The notes beneath the pieces were generated by a model that saw nothing but the letters and a program-made list of their open reading frames with translations, did not search any database and was not told where the DNA came from. The position numbers were made by a program, and so were the translations under genes. Shown here piece by piece: positions 53,775-62,030 of a stretch of 64,000 bases of DNA. The stretch comes from Gelidibacter sp038243395 (lineage in GTDB: Bacteria > Bacteroidota > Bacteroidia > Flavobacteriales > Flavobacteriaceae), in NCBI GenBank assembly GCA_038243395.1, contig JBBSRC010000001.1:42245-106244 (forward strand), read 5' to 3'. Within the stretch, counting starts at the first letter, position 1, and each line of letters opens with the position of its first letter.

Positions 53775-54034
53775 GTTTAGTCCTCAGTGCTAAGTCCTCA
53801 GTTGACAGTTTTCAATTTGCAGTCAACAATACCAAGAACGTGAGCTGGGTTACTATAAAGTTTATAAAATTGATAACCTTTATAACGCGTATGGAACGCT
53901 GATGACGCTGATTTTATATGATTTAATCGGATAGGAATCTATATTGCGAGACCTATATTTTACGAATTGGAATGAATTGTTCGTAGGATTTTAATTCATT
54001 TACTCTGCGTCTTTGCCACTCTGCGTGATTTACT

Positions 54035-54586
54035 TTATTCTTCTTCCAGATGTTCAATATCGTCGGTTAATACTTCGTCGGTCAACACTTCGTCGGTCAA
54101 TACTTCATCAGACGAGATCTCATCTGCCAATTCCTCATCATAATCGCCCTCAATAATGGAAAATTGTACTTGATTCTTTTTAGCTATGATTTCAATGTTT
54201 TCAATGGCTGTTTTTGAAATCTTCGAAATATCAGCAAGATCAATTTCAAAATCTATTCGAGTAATATTTCGGTTAGCGATATTGGAAGATTCAGATTCCA
54301 GTTCCTCCATGTCCGATTTAAGTTCTAATTTAAAATCAGTCCCCTTAATTATTAATTTTGCGCCTTGAAGGGTTTTTGTTTGAAAGGTGCCAATGATAAT
54401 AGTTTTGAAATAATGATACCCTGCTAGTTCGCTCAAGCCTGCATAAAGAACATTACTTTCGGATATTGCAAAAGGAGCACCTTCTACATCGTTAATAATG
54501 GCTTCAGTAAAAGCGTCGTCATAGGTTTCTTCAGTAGTTTTGTTTTCGCCGAAAGCCGACTTTAACTTTGTAATAAAAGACTTCAT
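54035..54586 (-). CDS. Hypothetical protein with acidic repeat tail
   Basis: 183 aa from ATG 54586 (MKSFITKLKSAFGENK); the longer frame to 54631 has a poor N-terminus. I do not recognise the family. It looks soluble and beta-rich in the middle (YHYFKTIIIGTFQTKTLQGA, KLIIKGTDFKLELKSDM). The tail is very acidic, with three EVLTD units, and is probably disordered. It converges with recQ. No function is proposed. Confidence 0.7.
   Translation of the reverse strand: MKSFITKLKSAFGENKTTEETYDDAFTEAIINDVEGAPFAISESNVLYAGLSELAGYHYFKTIIIGTFQTKTLQGAKLIIKGTDFKLELKSDMEELESESSNIANRNITRIDFEIDLADISKISKTAIENIEIIAKKNQVQFSIIEGDYDEELADEISSDEVLTDEVLTDEVLTDDIEHLEEE
54059..54112 (-). repeat. In-frame 15-bp repeat in the acidic tail
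   Basis: About three and a half 15-bp units (ACTTCGTCGGTCAAT on the plus strand) encode DEVLT-type pentapeptides. Length changes would stay in frame. Confidence 0.8.
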
Positions 54587-54780
54587 GTTTTTAGTTTTTG
54601 TAAAACTAAACTTATAAACTAGAAATTCCAAAAACTAAAACTTTCAATAATCGAAAATAAATCCGTCAATTAAAAATAGATTGCTCTGTGAATCTTTGAG
54701 TATCTGTTGTGCAATAGTCTTTTATGGATTACTGATGAAGCAAATAATTCGAATTTACTTAATTTTTGAAACTAATCCCT

Positions 54781-54801
54781 CATTCCTCATTCCTCATTCC
54801 T
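54781..54801. repeat. Three heptamers (CATTCCT)
   Basis: Three perfect 7-bp units lie about 47 nt before the lplA start, just upstream of a TATCTTTG box at 54821-54828. This is another member of the 7-bp repeat class seen in the window. Confidence 0.75.
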
Positions 54802-54847
54802 TTTCCTATTCACAATTAATTATCTTTGTTTAAAACAGCATCGTATC

Positions 54848-55849
54848 ATGATTTTTATAGAGAACGAAGGAAATACAAATCCCAAACTGAATCTGGCTTT
54901 AGAAGAATATGCATTGCGAAATTTTAGCGCCGATAACGATTACTTGTTGTTTTACATCAATGAGCCGTCGATCATTATAGGCCGCAATCAAAATACTCTT
55001 GAGGAGATCAATCATAACTATGTAGAAGAAAACAACATTCATATCGTAAGACGTGTATCGGGTGGAGGAGCGGTATATCATGATTTTGGTAATCTTAACT
55101 TTAGTTTCATTACCAATCACGACGTAAAAAGCTTGAGTAATTTCAAGAAATTCACCGCTCCTGTAATCAAGGTTTTAAACAATTTGGGCCTTGATGCAGA
55201 GTTGAAAGGAAGAAACGATATAGAGGTAAACGATAAGAAAATATCAGGAACAGCTCAGTTTTCTACAGGCAAACGGATGGTAAGTCACGGGACCTTGCTG
55301 CTAGACACCAATCTAGGAGAAGTGGTCAATGCGCTTAATGTGAAAATGAGTAAAATCCAATCGAAAGGCCATAAATCGGTACGCAGTCGTGTGGCTAATA
55401 TTTCTGAGTTTTTAAAGACACCTCTAAATATTCAAGAATTCCGAGAATTATTACTAGAAGGTCTTTATGAGGAAAACGAACCTTTTGAAAGCTATTACCT
55501 CACCCCGGAAGAATGGAGGGCGGTTCATCAATTAAAAGAAGAAAAATACGACACTTGGGGTTGGAATTACGGCCGTTCGCCAAAATTTAATATGCAACGT
55601 AACAAACGTTTTCCGGTTGGGGAAATAGATCTCCGTATTTTCGTAGAAAAGGGACATATTAAGGATTTTAAAATCTTTGGAGATTTCTTCGGAAAAGAAC
55701 CTGTGGAACAACTCGAATCCCTTCTTATTGGTGCTCGCTATGAGCTAGAAGACATTACATCCTTATTGGAAAGTGTCGAAATAAACGAATATTTTGGAGA
55801 TCTTCCGAAAGCTGATTTTATTGCCTTGATATATGGGGAGGATGAGTGA
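54848..55849 (+). CDS. lplA: Lipoate-protein ligase A
   Basis: Attaches free lipoate to 2-oxoacid dehydrogenase and glycine-cleavage proteins using ATP. 333 aa: NPKLNLALEEYALRNF at the start, IIIGRNQNTLEEIN, the lipoate-binding RRVSGGGAVYHDFGNLNFSF (about residues 67-86), and the catalytic Lys region NDIEVNDKKISGTAQFSTG. A C-terminal accessory domain follows (TWGWNYGRSPKFNMQRNKRF). A TATCTTTG -7 box precedes it, without a clear TTG partner. Confidence 0.94.
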   Translation: MIFIENEGNTNPKLNLALEEYALRNFSADNDYLLFYINEPSIIIGRNQNTLEEINHNYVEENNIHIVRRVSGGGAVYHDFGNLNFSFITNHDVKSLSNFKKFTAPVIKVLNNLGLDAELKGRNDIEVNDKKISGTAQFSTGKRMVSHGTLLLDTNLGEVVNALNVKMSKIQSKGHKSVRSRVANISEFLKTPLNIQEFRELLLEGLYEENEPFESYYLTPEEWRAVHQLKEEKYDTWGWNYGRSPKFNMQRNKRFPVGEIDLRIFVEKGHIKDFKIFGDFFGKEPVEQLESLLIGARYELEDITSLLESVEINEYFGDLPKADFIALIYGEDE

Positions 55850-56116
55850 AGGTAGGTTTCAGTCTTAGTCTCAGTCTCAGTCTCAGTCTCAGTCTCAGTC
55901 TCAGTCTCAGTATGGATATCCATTTTAACCTTTGGGGTTTAATCTTGTGTATGCAGTAAAATTCAGTGGTCCGACCATAAGCAGTTTTCTAAAAAATAAT
56001 TCTTATTTACCAATTATGGTTCAAGACTGACTTTTGAGGATTAAATAGGTAGGAAGTGTTTTTGAAATTTGAGAATAAATAACCAAGGATAGATAATAAA
56101 AGAAATAATAATAAAA
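55850..56116. repeat. AGTCTC hexamer array and gene-free region
   Basis: Seven perfect AGTCTC units preceded by one AGTCTT (55861-55910) start 12 nt after the lplA stop. The remaining DNA to the azurin terminator holds no gene. A minus-strand open frame through the array encodes only a Thr-Glu repeat and is rejected. Confidence 0.85.
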
Positions 56117-56142
56117 AAAGCTGCAACGTATGTTGCAGCTTT
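56117..56142 (-). terminator. Rho-independent terminator of the azurin-like gene
   Basis: An 11-bp perfect stem AAAGCTGCAAC / GTTGCAGCTTT with loop GTAT. Read on the minus strand it is followed by a run of T (seven A on the plus strand just before the stem), 22 nt after the azurin-like stop. Confidence 0.88.
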
Positions 56143-56164
56143 CGTATTTTAATGGATTATATAA

Positions 56165-56668
56165 CTATTCCACGATAAACTGACCTTTCATCAATGCGTA
56201 GTGTCCTGGGAAAGTACACATGAATGTATAAGTTCCTGGCTCAGTTGGTGCATCAAATTCAATGGTATCAGATTCGCCACCACCGATCATTTTAGTATGA
56301 GCAATAAATTTATCGGCCATATCCGCAGGAATATAGTCGTTGTCTGCCGCAGTTGCCGCAGCATTACCTACTGTAGCAACATCTGCATCTTTAGTAAGTA
56401 AAGCCCAGTTGTGGCCCATTACAGCTTTGTCCATTTTACCGACATGCTTCAATGTCAATTTTACTTTTTGACCCGCTTTCACACGAATCTCAGTTTTATT
56501 AAATTTCATTTGGTCATTCCCCTCAATGACTATAACGCCCTCTTTTGAGTCGGTTGATGCTGCAGGGAAAGCTGGTCTTTCAACTTTTGTTTCTGTTTTT
56601 TGTTCTTTTTTGTTGTCGCCACAGCTAAATGCAAGTGCAACTAAGAATACGAATACTATTTTTTTCAT
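56165..56668 (-). CDS. Azurin-like cupredoxin lipoprotein
   Basis: Type 1 copper protein, 167 aa, with signal peptide and lipobox Cys in ALAFSCGDNKK, so probably outer-membrane anchored. Copper ligands: His in MGHNWALL, then Cys, His and Met in FMCTFPGHYALMKGQF. The azurin family is further shown by QMKFNKTEIRVKAGQKVKL and DYIPADMADKFIAHT. Such lipoazurins probably carry electrons in the periplasm, for example to terminal oxidases or peroxidases. It has its own promoter and terminator. Confidence 0.93.
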   Translation of the reverse strand: MKKIVFVFLVALAFSCGDNKKEQKTETKVERPAFPAASTDSKEGVIVIEGNDQMKFNKTEIRVKAGQKVKLTLKHVGKMDKAVMGHNWALLTKDADVATVGNAAATAADNDYIPADMADKFIAHTKMIGGGESDTIEFDAPTEPGTYTFMCTFPGHYALMKGQFIVE

Positions 56669-56703
56669 CTTAAAATTAATTTAGATTGATTTTAAACTAA
56701 GTA

Positions 56704-56733
56704 CAAATTTAACTTCTATTTATAGAATAGCAA
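56704..56733 (-). promoter_or_regulatory. Promoter of the azurin-like gene
   Basis: On the minus strand: TTG (complement of 56731-56733), exactly 19 nt, then TAAATTTG (complement of 56704-56711). A perfect match to the Bacteroidota consensus. The gene starts about 35 nt further on. Confidence 0.75.
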
Positions 56734-57234
56734 AATCATTCCTATCATTTTTTTCAATGTTCTTATAGGGATAGGTTCAAAGTTTAAGATTCAAAGGTTA
56801 AAGTTGTCTTTATATAAAAGTTTTAAAATGTCATAAATTATCCGTCGAAAGTAAGATTCGTCTTCTTGATAACGACTTTATTCCTCGTTCCAAATATCCA
56901 AATTTACATTACTTGCGAAATTATATGTATCTCGATGTATTGCTATCTATATTACCACCTTAATGAAAATGCTAAATTACTACCTAAATGAAAATGCTAA
57001 ATTTCTGTTTATACATTCGAGTAATCCATTCTATCAGAATCACGTATTTTCTTCAATAATCTGCATTATCTGGTAAAGGGTTTTAGGCTATAAATGTTTT
57101 TCCAATCAGAAAGCTATATACATATCTCCACAAATAGTCTGTGTTTATGTTGGAAAGGCACTTATTAAGGAACAACAATAAATGGAATTTAAGCGGGCCA
57201 AAATCCATCAATTCTCACACCAAATCCCTGTTTT
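56734..57234. other. Intergenic region with a 25-bp tandem repeat
   Basis: About 500 bases without a credible gene. Two 25-bp units (56952-56976 and 56977-57001) share AATGAAAATGCTAAA and differ at two positions. The long frame from 57141 into the isomerase gene is an upstream extension, not a start. Confidence 0.5.
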
Positions 57235-57268
57235 TTGAAGCATTTTTCCCAATCAATTTGTATCTTTG
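57235..57268 (+). promoter_or_regulatory. Promoter of the cyclophilin-FKBP gene
   Basis: TTG at 57235-57237, 23 nt, then TATCTTTG at 57261-57268. Transcription near 57275 excludes the upstream start at 57141 and supports ATG 57294. Confidence 0.6.
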
Positions 57269-57293
57269 TAGCTTCAAACAAAAACAAAAAACA

Positions 57294-58226
57294 ATGCAAG
57301 ACGGCTTATATGCAAAATTCATTACCAATAAAGGTGATATTTTGGTTAATTTAGAATACAAAAGAACACCGGGTACGGTTGGCAACTTTGTAGCTTTGGC
57401 AGAAGGTAATTTAGAAAATTCTGTAAAACCACAAGGCACACCTTTTTATAACGGTTTAAAATTTCATCGTGTGATCCCTGATTTCATGATTCAAGGAGGT
57501 TGTCCACAAGGCACAGGAACTGGCGATCCAGGGTATAAGTTTGACGACGAATTCCATCAAGATCTACGTCATGATACTCCAGGGATTTTATCAATGGCAA
57601 ATTCAGGACCAGGCTCCAACGGAAGCCAATTCTTTATTACTCATATTGCTACGCCTTGGTTAGATAATAAGCATACGGTTTTCGGCAATGTGGTCGAAGG
57701 TCAAGATGTGGTTGATGCTATCGCGCAAGGAGATTTGATCGAGAAACTCGAGATTGTCAGAGAAGGAGCAGAAGCTGAAGATTTCAATGCTGTCGAAGCT
57801 TTTAGAACTTTTGAAGGTTCCAGAGAAAGACGTATCGCTGATGAACGCAAAGCTAAAGAAGGGGAACTTGATGAATTGGCGGCAGGATTTGAGCAAACGA
57901 AAAGCGGATTGCGCTATAAAATTATTCATAAAGGAAGCGGCAAAGCTGCGGAAAAAGGTAAGACTGTTTCTGTGCATTATAAAGGTCAATTGGCCGATGG
58001 TACCGTGTTTGACTCCTCCTACAAACGCAAAGATCCTTTAGAGTTTCAAGTTGGGGTCGGTCAGGTCATCTCCGGATGGGACGAAGGCATCTGCTTGTTG
58101 AACGTAGGTGATAAGGCGCGTTTGGTCATCCCTAGTGATTTGGGCTATGGTGCACAAGGTGCAGGTGGTGTAATTCCTCCAAATGCTATTTTGGTATTTG
58201 ATGTGGAACTGATGGACGTCAAGTAA
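57294..58226 (+). CDS. Cyclophilin-FKBP fusion peptidyl-prolyl isomerase
   Basis: 310 aa with two unrelated prolyl-isomerase folds. Residues ~5-165 are a cyclophilin: FHRVIPDFMIQGG, GILSMANSGPGSNGSQFFIT, WLDNKHTVFGNVV. After a charged helical linker (REGAEAEDFNAVEAFRTFE, RRIADERKAKEGELDE), residues ~205-310 are an FKBP: VSVHYKGQLADGTVFDSSY, QVISGWDEGICLLNVGDKAR, YGAQGAGGVIPPNAILVFDV. No signal peptide is seen, so it is cytoplasmic. Dual-family immunophilins in this order are known from Flavobacterium. The start at 57294 follows the promoter; the frame is open to 57141. Confidence 0.93.
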   Translation: MQDGLYAKFITNKGDILVNLEYKRTPGTVGNFVALAEGNLENSVKPQGTPFYNGLKFHRVIPDFMIQGGCPQGTGTGDPGYKFDDEFHQDLRHDTPGILSMANSGPGSNGSQFFITHIATPWLDNKHTVFGNVVEGQDVVDAIAQGDLIEKLEIVREGAEAEDFNAVEAFRTFEGSRERRIADERKAKEGELDELAAGFEQTKSGLRYKIIHKGSGKAAEKGKTVSVHYKGQLADGTVFDSSYKRKDPLEFQVGVGQVISGWDEGICLLNVGDKARLVIPSDLGYGAQGAGGVIPPNAILVFDVELMDVK

Positions 58227-58230
58227 GCAG

Positions 58231-58772
58231 AGAACCAATCCCGATTTTTCATCGGGATTGTGTGAATCGCTTATGCTGAGCCTGTCGAAGCATCTCAGGG
58301 AACCAATCTCGATTTTTCATCGGGATTGTGTGAATCGCTTATGCTGAGCCTGTCGAAGCATCTCAGAGAACCAATCCCGATTTTTCATCGGGATTGTGTG
58401 AATCGCTTATGCTGAGCCTGTCGAAGCATCTCAGGGAACCAATCCCGATTTTTTATCGGGATTGCGCGAATCACTTATGCTGAGCCTGTCGAAGTATCTC
58501 AGAGAACCAATCCCGATTTTTCATCGGGATTGTGTGAATCGCTTATTCTGAGCCTGTCGAAGTATCTCAGAGAACCAATCTCGATTTTTCATCGGGATTG
58601 TTTGAATCGCTTACGTTGAGCCTGTCGAAGCAACTCAGAGAACCAGTCTCAATAAAATCGGGAATGTGTGATTCGCTTATTCTGAGGTTTCGAAGCATTC
58701 CAATAAACCAATCCCAATGAAATCGGGATTGTATAAATCACTTACGCTGAGCTTGTCAAAGCATCTTGAAAA
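58231..58772. repeat. Tandem array of nine ~68-bp units, each with a hairpin
   Basis: Units begin at about 58232, 58300, 58368, 58436, 58504, 58572, 58640, 58706 and end near 58772; the eighth begins a 66-bp spaced, diverged pair with the last. Spacing between the first seven starts is exactly 68 nt. Each unit has GAACCAATC, a hairpin CCCGATTTTTCATCGGG, then GTGTGAATCGCTTATG and CTGAGCCTGTCGAAG. Units next to the gene are nearly identical; the far ones decay. It starts 5 nt after the isomerase stop. The far flank (58773-58980) has no gene. Confidence 0.93.
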
Positions 58773-58981
58773 ATTTTATGCACGAAGCTTGAAGTTTTAA
58801 GTTAGAAGTAAAAAACGCAGCCTTCCGACAATATCCGGAATTAGTTACTTTATTTTGATTGAAGTTTTGATTATTATAAATAAGAGAACCAATCCTATTA
58901 TTTAGTCAATAGCAATTGAAGTTTACCAATTATTCAATTTATTAAAATATTTTCTTTTAATTAATTGTAAAATATAGTATA

Positions 58982-59010
58982 AAAGTCTCGTTATTAACGA
59001 GACTTTTTTT
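58982..59010. terminator. Strong hairpin terminator
   Basis: AAAGTCTCGTTA and TAACGAGACTTT form a perfect stem followed by a T-run on the plus strand and preceded by a shorter A-run for the minus strand. It can end transcription from both sides, notably the minus-strand pair at 59041-59725. Confidence 0.85.
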
Positions 59011-59040
59011 TTGTGGAACTGTATACTTCTAATCCTTAGT

Positions 59041-59277
59041 TTATTCCGAATAAATTTGTCCTCGATGCGGTTTTAAAGCATCTCGCAACGGTTTCATCTC
59101 GTCTTCAGGTACAATTATAAATGCAATGGCGTGAAATTCATTATGGGCTTCAAATCCAGAAAGAGGCTCTAGGTAATTGTTCGCAGTTAAATACTCTTTG
59201 AGGTGGATGGCGTGATGCTCTGCCGTCTTTAGGCCGTCGGGACCTTTAAAATCCCATATCAATTTTAGTTTACGCAT
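59041..59277 (-). CDS. Small conserved hypothetical protein
   Basis: 78-aa soluble protein beginning MRKLKLIWDFKGPDGLKTAE. It has a His-rich segment (EHHAIHLKEYL, AHNEFHAIAFI) and ends PHRGQIYSE. It has a compact alpha/beta look, perhaps ferredoxin-like, but I do not recognise a named family. It overlaps the stop of the SRPBCC gene by 8 nt, so the two are cotranslated and may act together. Confidence 0.72.
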   Translation of the reverse strand: MRKLKLIWDFKGPDGLKTAEHHAIHLKEYLTANNYLEPLSGFEAHNEFHAIAFIIVPEDEMKPLRDALKPHRGQIYSE

Positions 59278-59725
59278 GGTTGACTGAAATTCCTTTTTCT
59301 ACAAAGTTCTTATAATCTTTCATATATAGTAAAGATTGATTTTTAAAGGTGTTTGGCATCATCCAAAGCATGAGATGCATCTTTAGGTTTAAGGGCATAA
59401 ACTCATTGACACTAATCCATTTGGTAAAATTCTCAGGAGTTGCTTCAAAATAATTTTCTTGAAGGTTGTCCATTCCTACGGTAGTGTAGGTGCCGTGAAC
59501 TTCGTTTGGTAAGTTTTTATGGGTAATGGTTTCAATAAGAGGCATGCGGCGATTTCCAATTTTAAACTGAAGTTTCATTTTTGAACCAAGGGCTCTTGGG
59601 GTACCAGAAACATGTTCAACAGAAATTAATCCACGTTGCCAATGTTTTAAATTATCTGTCGTGTCGAACTTTTTAATGCAGGTTTCTAAAGGCGCTTTAA
59701 TCAGAATGTCAAGAGTATATTTCAT
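59270..59725 (-). CDS. SRPBCC (START-like) family protein
   Basis: 151 aa from ATG 59725; the longer frame to 59800 adds a poorly conserved hydrophobic stretch. It starts YTLDILIKAPLETCIKKFD, DNLKHWQRGLISVEHVSG, the usual first strand and helices of SRPBCC proteins. GSKMKLQFKIGNRRMPLIET and NYFEATPENFTKWISVNEF continue the curved sheet, and a long C-terminal helix follows. Such proteins bind small hydrophobic ligands; the ligand is unknown. Confidence 0.8.
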   Translation of the reverse strand: MKYTLDILIKAPLETCIKKFDTTDNLKHWQRGLISVEHVSGTPRALGSKMKLQFKIGNRRMPLIETITHKNLPNEVHGTYTTVGMDNLQENYFEATPENFTKWISVNEFMPLNLKMHLMLWMMPNTFKNQSLLYMKDYKNFVEKGISVNHA

Positions 59726-59947
59726 TAATAAAATTAAAATAAGGTACATTTTAAATAAAGATACAAGGTTCTTGCAAAGAAGTGTCGTGTTAAAGTCCAA
59801 CAGTTCAAAAAAACAGTTGAGATGTTGTTTGTATCGGTAAGAAGCATTTACGAAGTAAAAAACAATGATTTCAGGAGGCCGATCCCTAATTATTAAGGTT
59901 GCATTGATATACTAAACACGAATGTCTTTCGTTAGAAAAAAAGCAAC
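59726..59947. other. Divergent intergenic region
   Basis: No gene is visible between the SRPBCC gene and the foldase operon. A TATCTTTA box on the minus strand near 59755-59762 could serve the SRPBCC gene. The rightward promoter lies just beyond. Confidence 0.4.
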
Positions 59948-59977
59948 TTGTTTAATGCGCTAATTATATTATTTTTG
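59948..59977 (+). promoter_or_regulatory. Promoter of the SurA-like operon
   Basis: TTG at 59948-59950, exactly 19 nt, then TATTTTTG at 59970-59977, a perfect consensus match. It leaves a leader of about 70 nt before the ATG at 60054. Confidence 0.75.
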
Positions 59978-60053
59978 CAACCATCGTCAGTTTATTTTTA
60001 ACTAAAAGGGTTAGGGGTTCTTTTCAGTAGTAATTGAACCGCATTATCTTACT

Positions 60054-62030
60054 ATGAAATTATCAAATAGCATAATGAAATTAAATGTCAGTTTATTATT
60101 GGTTTGGCTCACAGCCTTTGCTAATGCACAAGTCTCTTCTACAGATGTGTTATTTACCGTTGATGAAGATCCCATCAAGGCCGAAGAATTTATTAGAGTT
60201 TACAATAAGAATTTGGACTTGGTAAAAGATGAAAGTCAAAAAGACGTTGATGGTTATCTCAATCTATTCGTTAACTATCAGTTAAAAATAAAAGAAGCCA
60301 GACGCATGGAGTTGGATAAAAATGCCAACTATATCAAGGAATTTTCATCCTATAAAAATCAATTGGTTACAAATTATCTATCCGATTCAAAGGTGACCGA
60401 AGCTTTAATGAAAGAAGCTTACGACCGAATGGGCTATGACGTAAAGGCGTCGCATATTTTAATCCGTTTGGAGGAAAACGATACCGACACTTTAAAAGTG
60501 TATCAAGATTTAGTGAAATTAAGAGATCGCATTAAAAAGGAAGGTTTTGAATCTGTAAAAAATGAGGTGCATGACGGGAAAACTGTTTTCGCTGAGGAAT
60601 TAGGTTATTTCTCAGCCTTTAAAATGGTTTATAAATTTGAAAATGCTGCCTTTAACACTACTGTTGGCGATGTTTCCCACCCCTTTAGAACACGCTTTGG
60701 GTATCATATTGTGAATGTGGAAGATAAGCGTCCTTCACTTGGTGAGGTTACGGTTGCACATATAATGGTAACAGCAAGCGAAAATGATAGTATTCCAAAT
60801 TCTGAAAAACGCATCAATGAAATTTATAAAAGAATTAAACAAGGAGAGAATTTTGAATCTTTGGCCAAGCAATTCTCTGACGATAAGAATTCTGCAAGTA
60901 ATGGTGGTAAATTAGCCTCCTTTTCAAGCGGACAATTAAGTGCTCCTGAGTTTGAGAAAGTTGCGTTTGGCTTGAATACCGTTGGGGACTATTCCAAACC
61001 TTTTAAATCCGAGTTCGGATGGCATGTTGTAATGCTGTTAGATAAACAAGAACCACTTCCCTACGAAGACGTACAATTTGATATCGAAAGTAAGATTCAG
61101 CGTGATTCTCGCTCCAGTCTAATCAATACCTCATTGACCAATGACCTCAGAGCCAAATATGAGATTGTAGCAAACCCTAATGCAAAGGGATATTTTGAGT
61201 CCATCTTAAACGCAGATTTCTTCAATCGCACATGGGTGTTGCCTAAGAATTTCACAAAAGACCAAGTTCTAATTACCATTCAGAAGGACACGATAACATA
61301 TAATGATTTTGGACAACGTTTATTGAGCATTCAAAATGTATATGTTGGCCAAAAAATGCCTTTCAAAACCGTTATTGAAAAAGAATACAAAAACTTTGAG
61401 GAAGCTGCTATTTTAAAATATCATGAAGACAACTTAGAGTTTGAGAACGAGGAATTCGCGTATATTCTAAAAGAGTACCGAGACGGGTTGTTGTTATTTG
61501 ATCTCATGGAAAAAGAAGTGTGGAATGCTGCTGCTTCAGATAGTATCGGGTTGCAAAAATATTACAGTAGACATAAGGATAATTATTATTGGGACGATCG
61601 TGTGGATGTAGAGATTGCTACTTCAGCAAAGGAGAGCGATATAAAAAACGTGGCAAAACTTTTAAAAAGAGGGAGATCGTCAGATGAAATTAGTAAGGAA
61701 TTAAATACGGATAAAGAGCAGAAAGTCATGTTTACCAAAGGTGTTAAACCTTCAAATGACCCAAGTCTTCCTAGTGAGGGGGTTGTAAGAACAGGACTTT
61801 CAAAAGTTTATCATTATAACGATGCGTATCATATTATTAAGGTAAATGCTTTGTTGCCAAAAACGAACAAGACCTTTGATGAGGCCAAAGGTAAAATTAT
61901 CAGTGATTATCAAAATACCTTAGAAGCCGATTGGTTGAAAACGCTCAATGAGCGCTATGAAGTTGAGGTGAATGCTGATGTTTTGCAGAAAGTGAAATCT
62001 CAAATTGAAGAACAAAACACAATTGATTAA
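60054..62030 (+). CDS. Periplasmic peptidyl-prolyl isomerase with two parvulin domains (SurA/PrsA-like)
   Basis: 658 aa with a signal peptide (VSLLLVWLTAFANAQ); ATG 60054 or 60075 could be the start. Two rotamase domains are seen: the first with VKASHILIRLEEND, FAEELGYFSAF, THE second with TVAHIMVTASEND, SDDKNSASNGGKLASFSSGQ and FGWHVVMLLDK. A long helical C-terminal region follows. It probably helps outer-membrane and secreted proteins fold in the periplasm. It is the first of three overlapping foldase genes. Confidence 0.9.
   Translation: MKLSNSIMKLNVSLLLVWLTAFANAQVSSTDVLFTVDEDPIKAEEFIRVYNKNLDLVKDESQKDVDGYLNLFVNYQLKIKEARRMELDKNANYIKEFSSYKNQLVTNYLSDSKVTEALMKEAYDRMGYDVKASHILIRLEENDTDTLKVYQDLVKLRDRIKKEGFESVKNEVHDGKTVFAEELGYFSAFKMVYKFENAAFNTTVGDVSHPFRTRFGYHIVNVEDKRPSLGEVTVAHIMVTASENDSIPNSEKRINEIYKRIKQGENFESLAKQFSDDKNSASNGGKLASFSSGQLSAPEFEKVAFGLNTVGDYSKPFKSEFGWHVVMLLDKQEPLPYEDVQFDIESKIQRDSRSSLINTSLTNDLRAKYEIVANPNAKGYFESILNADFFNRTWVLPKNFTKDQVLITIQKDTITYNDFGQRLLSIQNVYVGQKMPFKTVIEKEYKNFEEAAILKYHEDNLEFENEEFAYILKEYRDGLLLFDLMEKEVWNAAASDSIGLQKYYSRHKDNYYWDDRVDVEIATSAKESDIKNVAKLLKRGRSSDEISKELNTDKEQKVMFTKGVKPSNDPSLPSEGVVRTGLSKVYHYNDAYHIIKVNALLPKTNKTFDEAKGKIISDYQNTLEADWLKTLNERYEVEVNADVLQKVKSQIEEQNTID

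Noticed and set aside
55738..55923. Minus-strand open frame through the AGTCTC array
   Set aside because: It begins with a pure Thr-Glu repeat and then shadows lplA.
57141..57293. N-terminal extension of the cyclophilin-FKBP protein
   Set aside because: The TATCTTTG promoter lies inside it, and the residues do not resemble a signal peptide or cyclophilin.
58231..58772. CRISPR-like array
   Set aside because: The units are contiguous 68-bp tandem repeats without unique spacers, and no cas genes are present.
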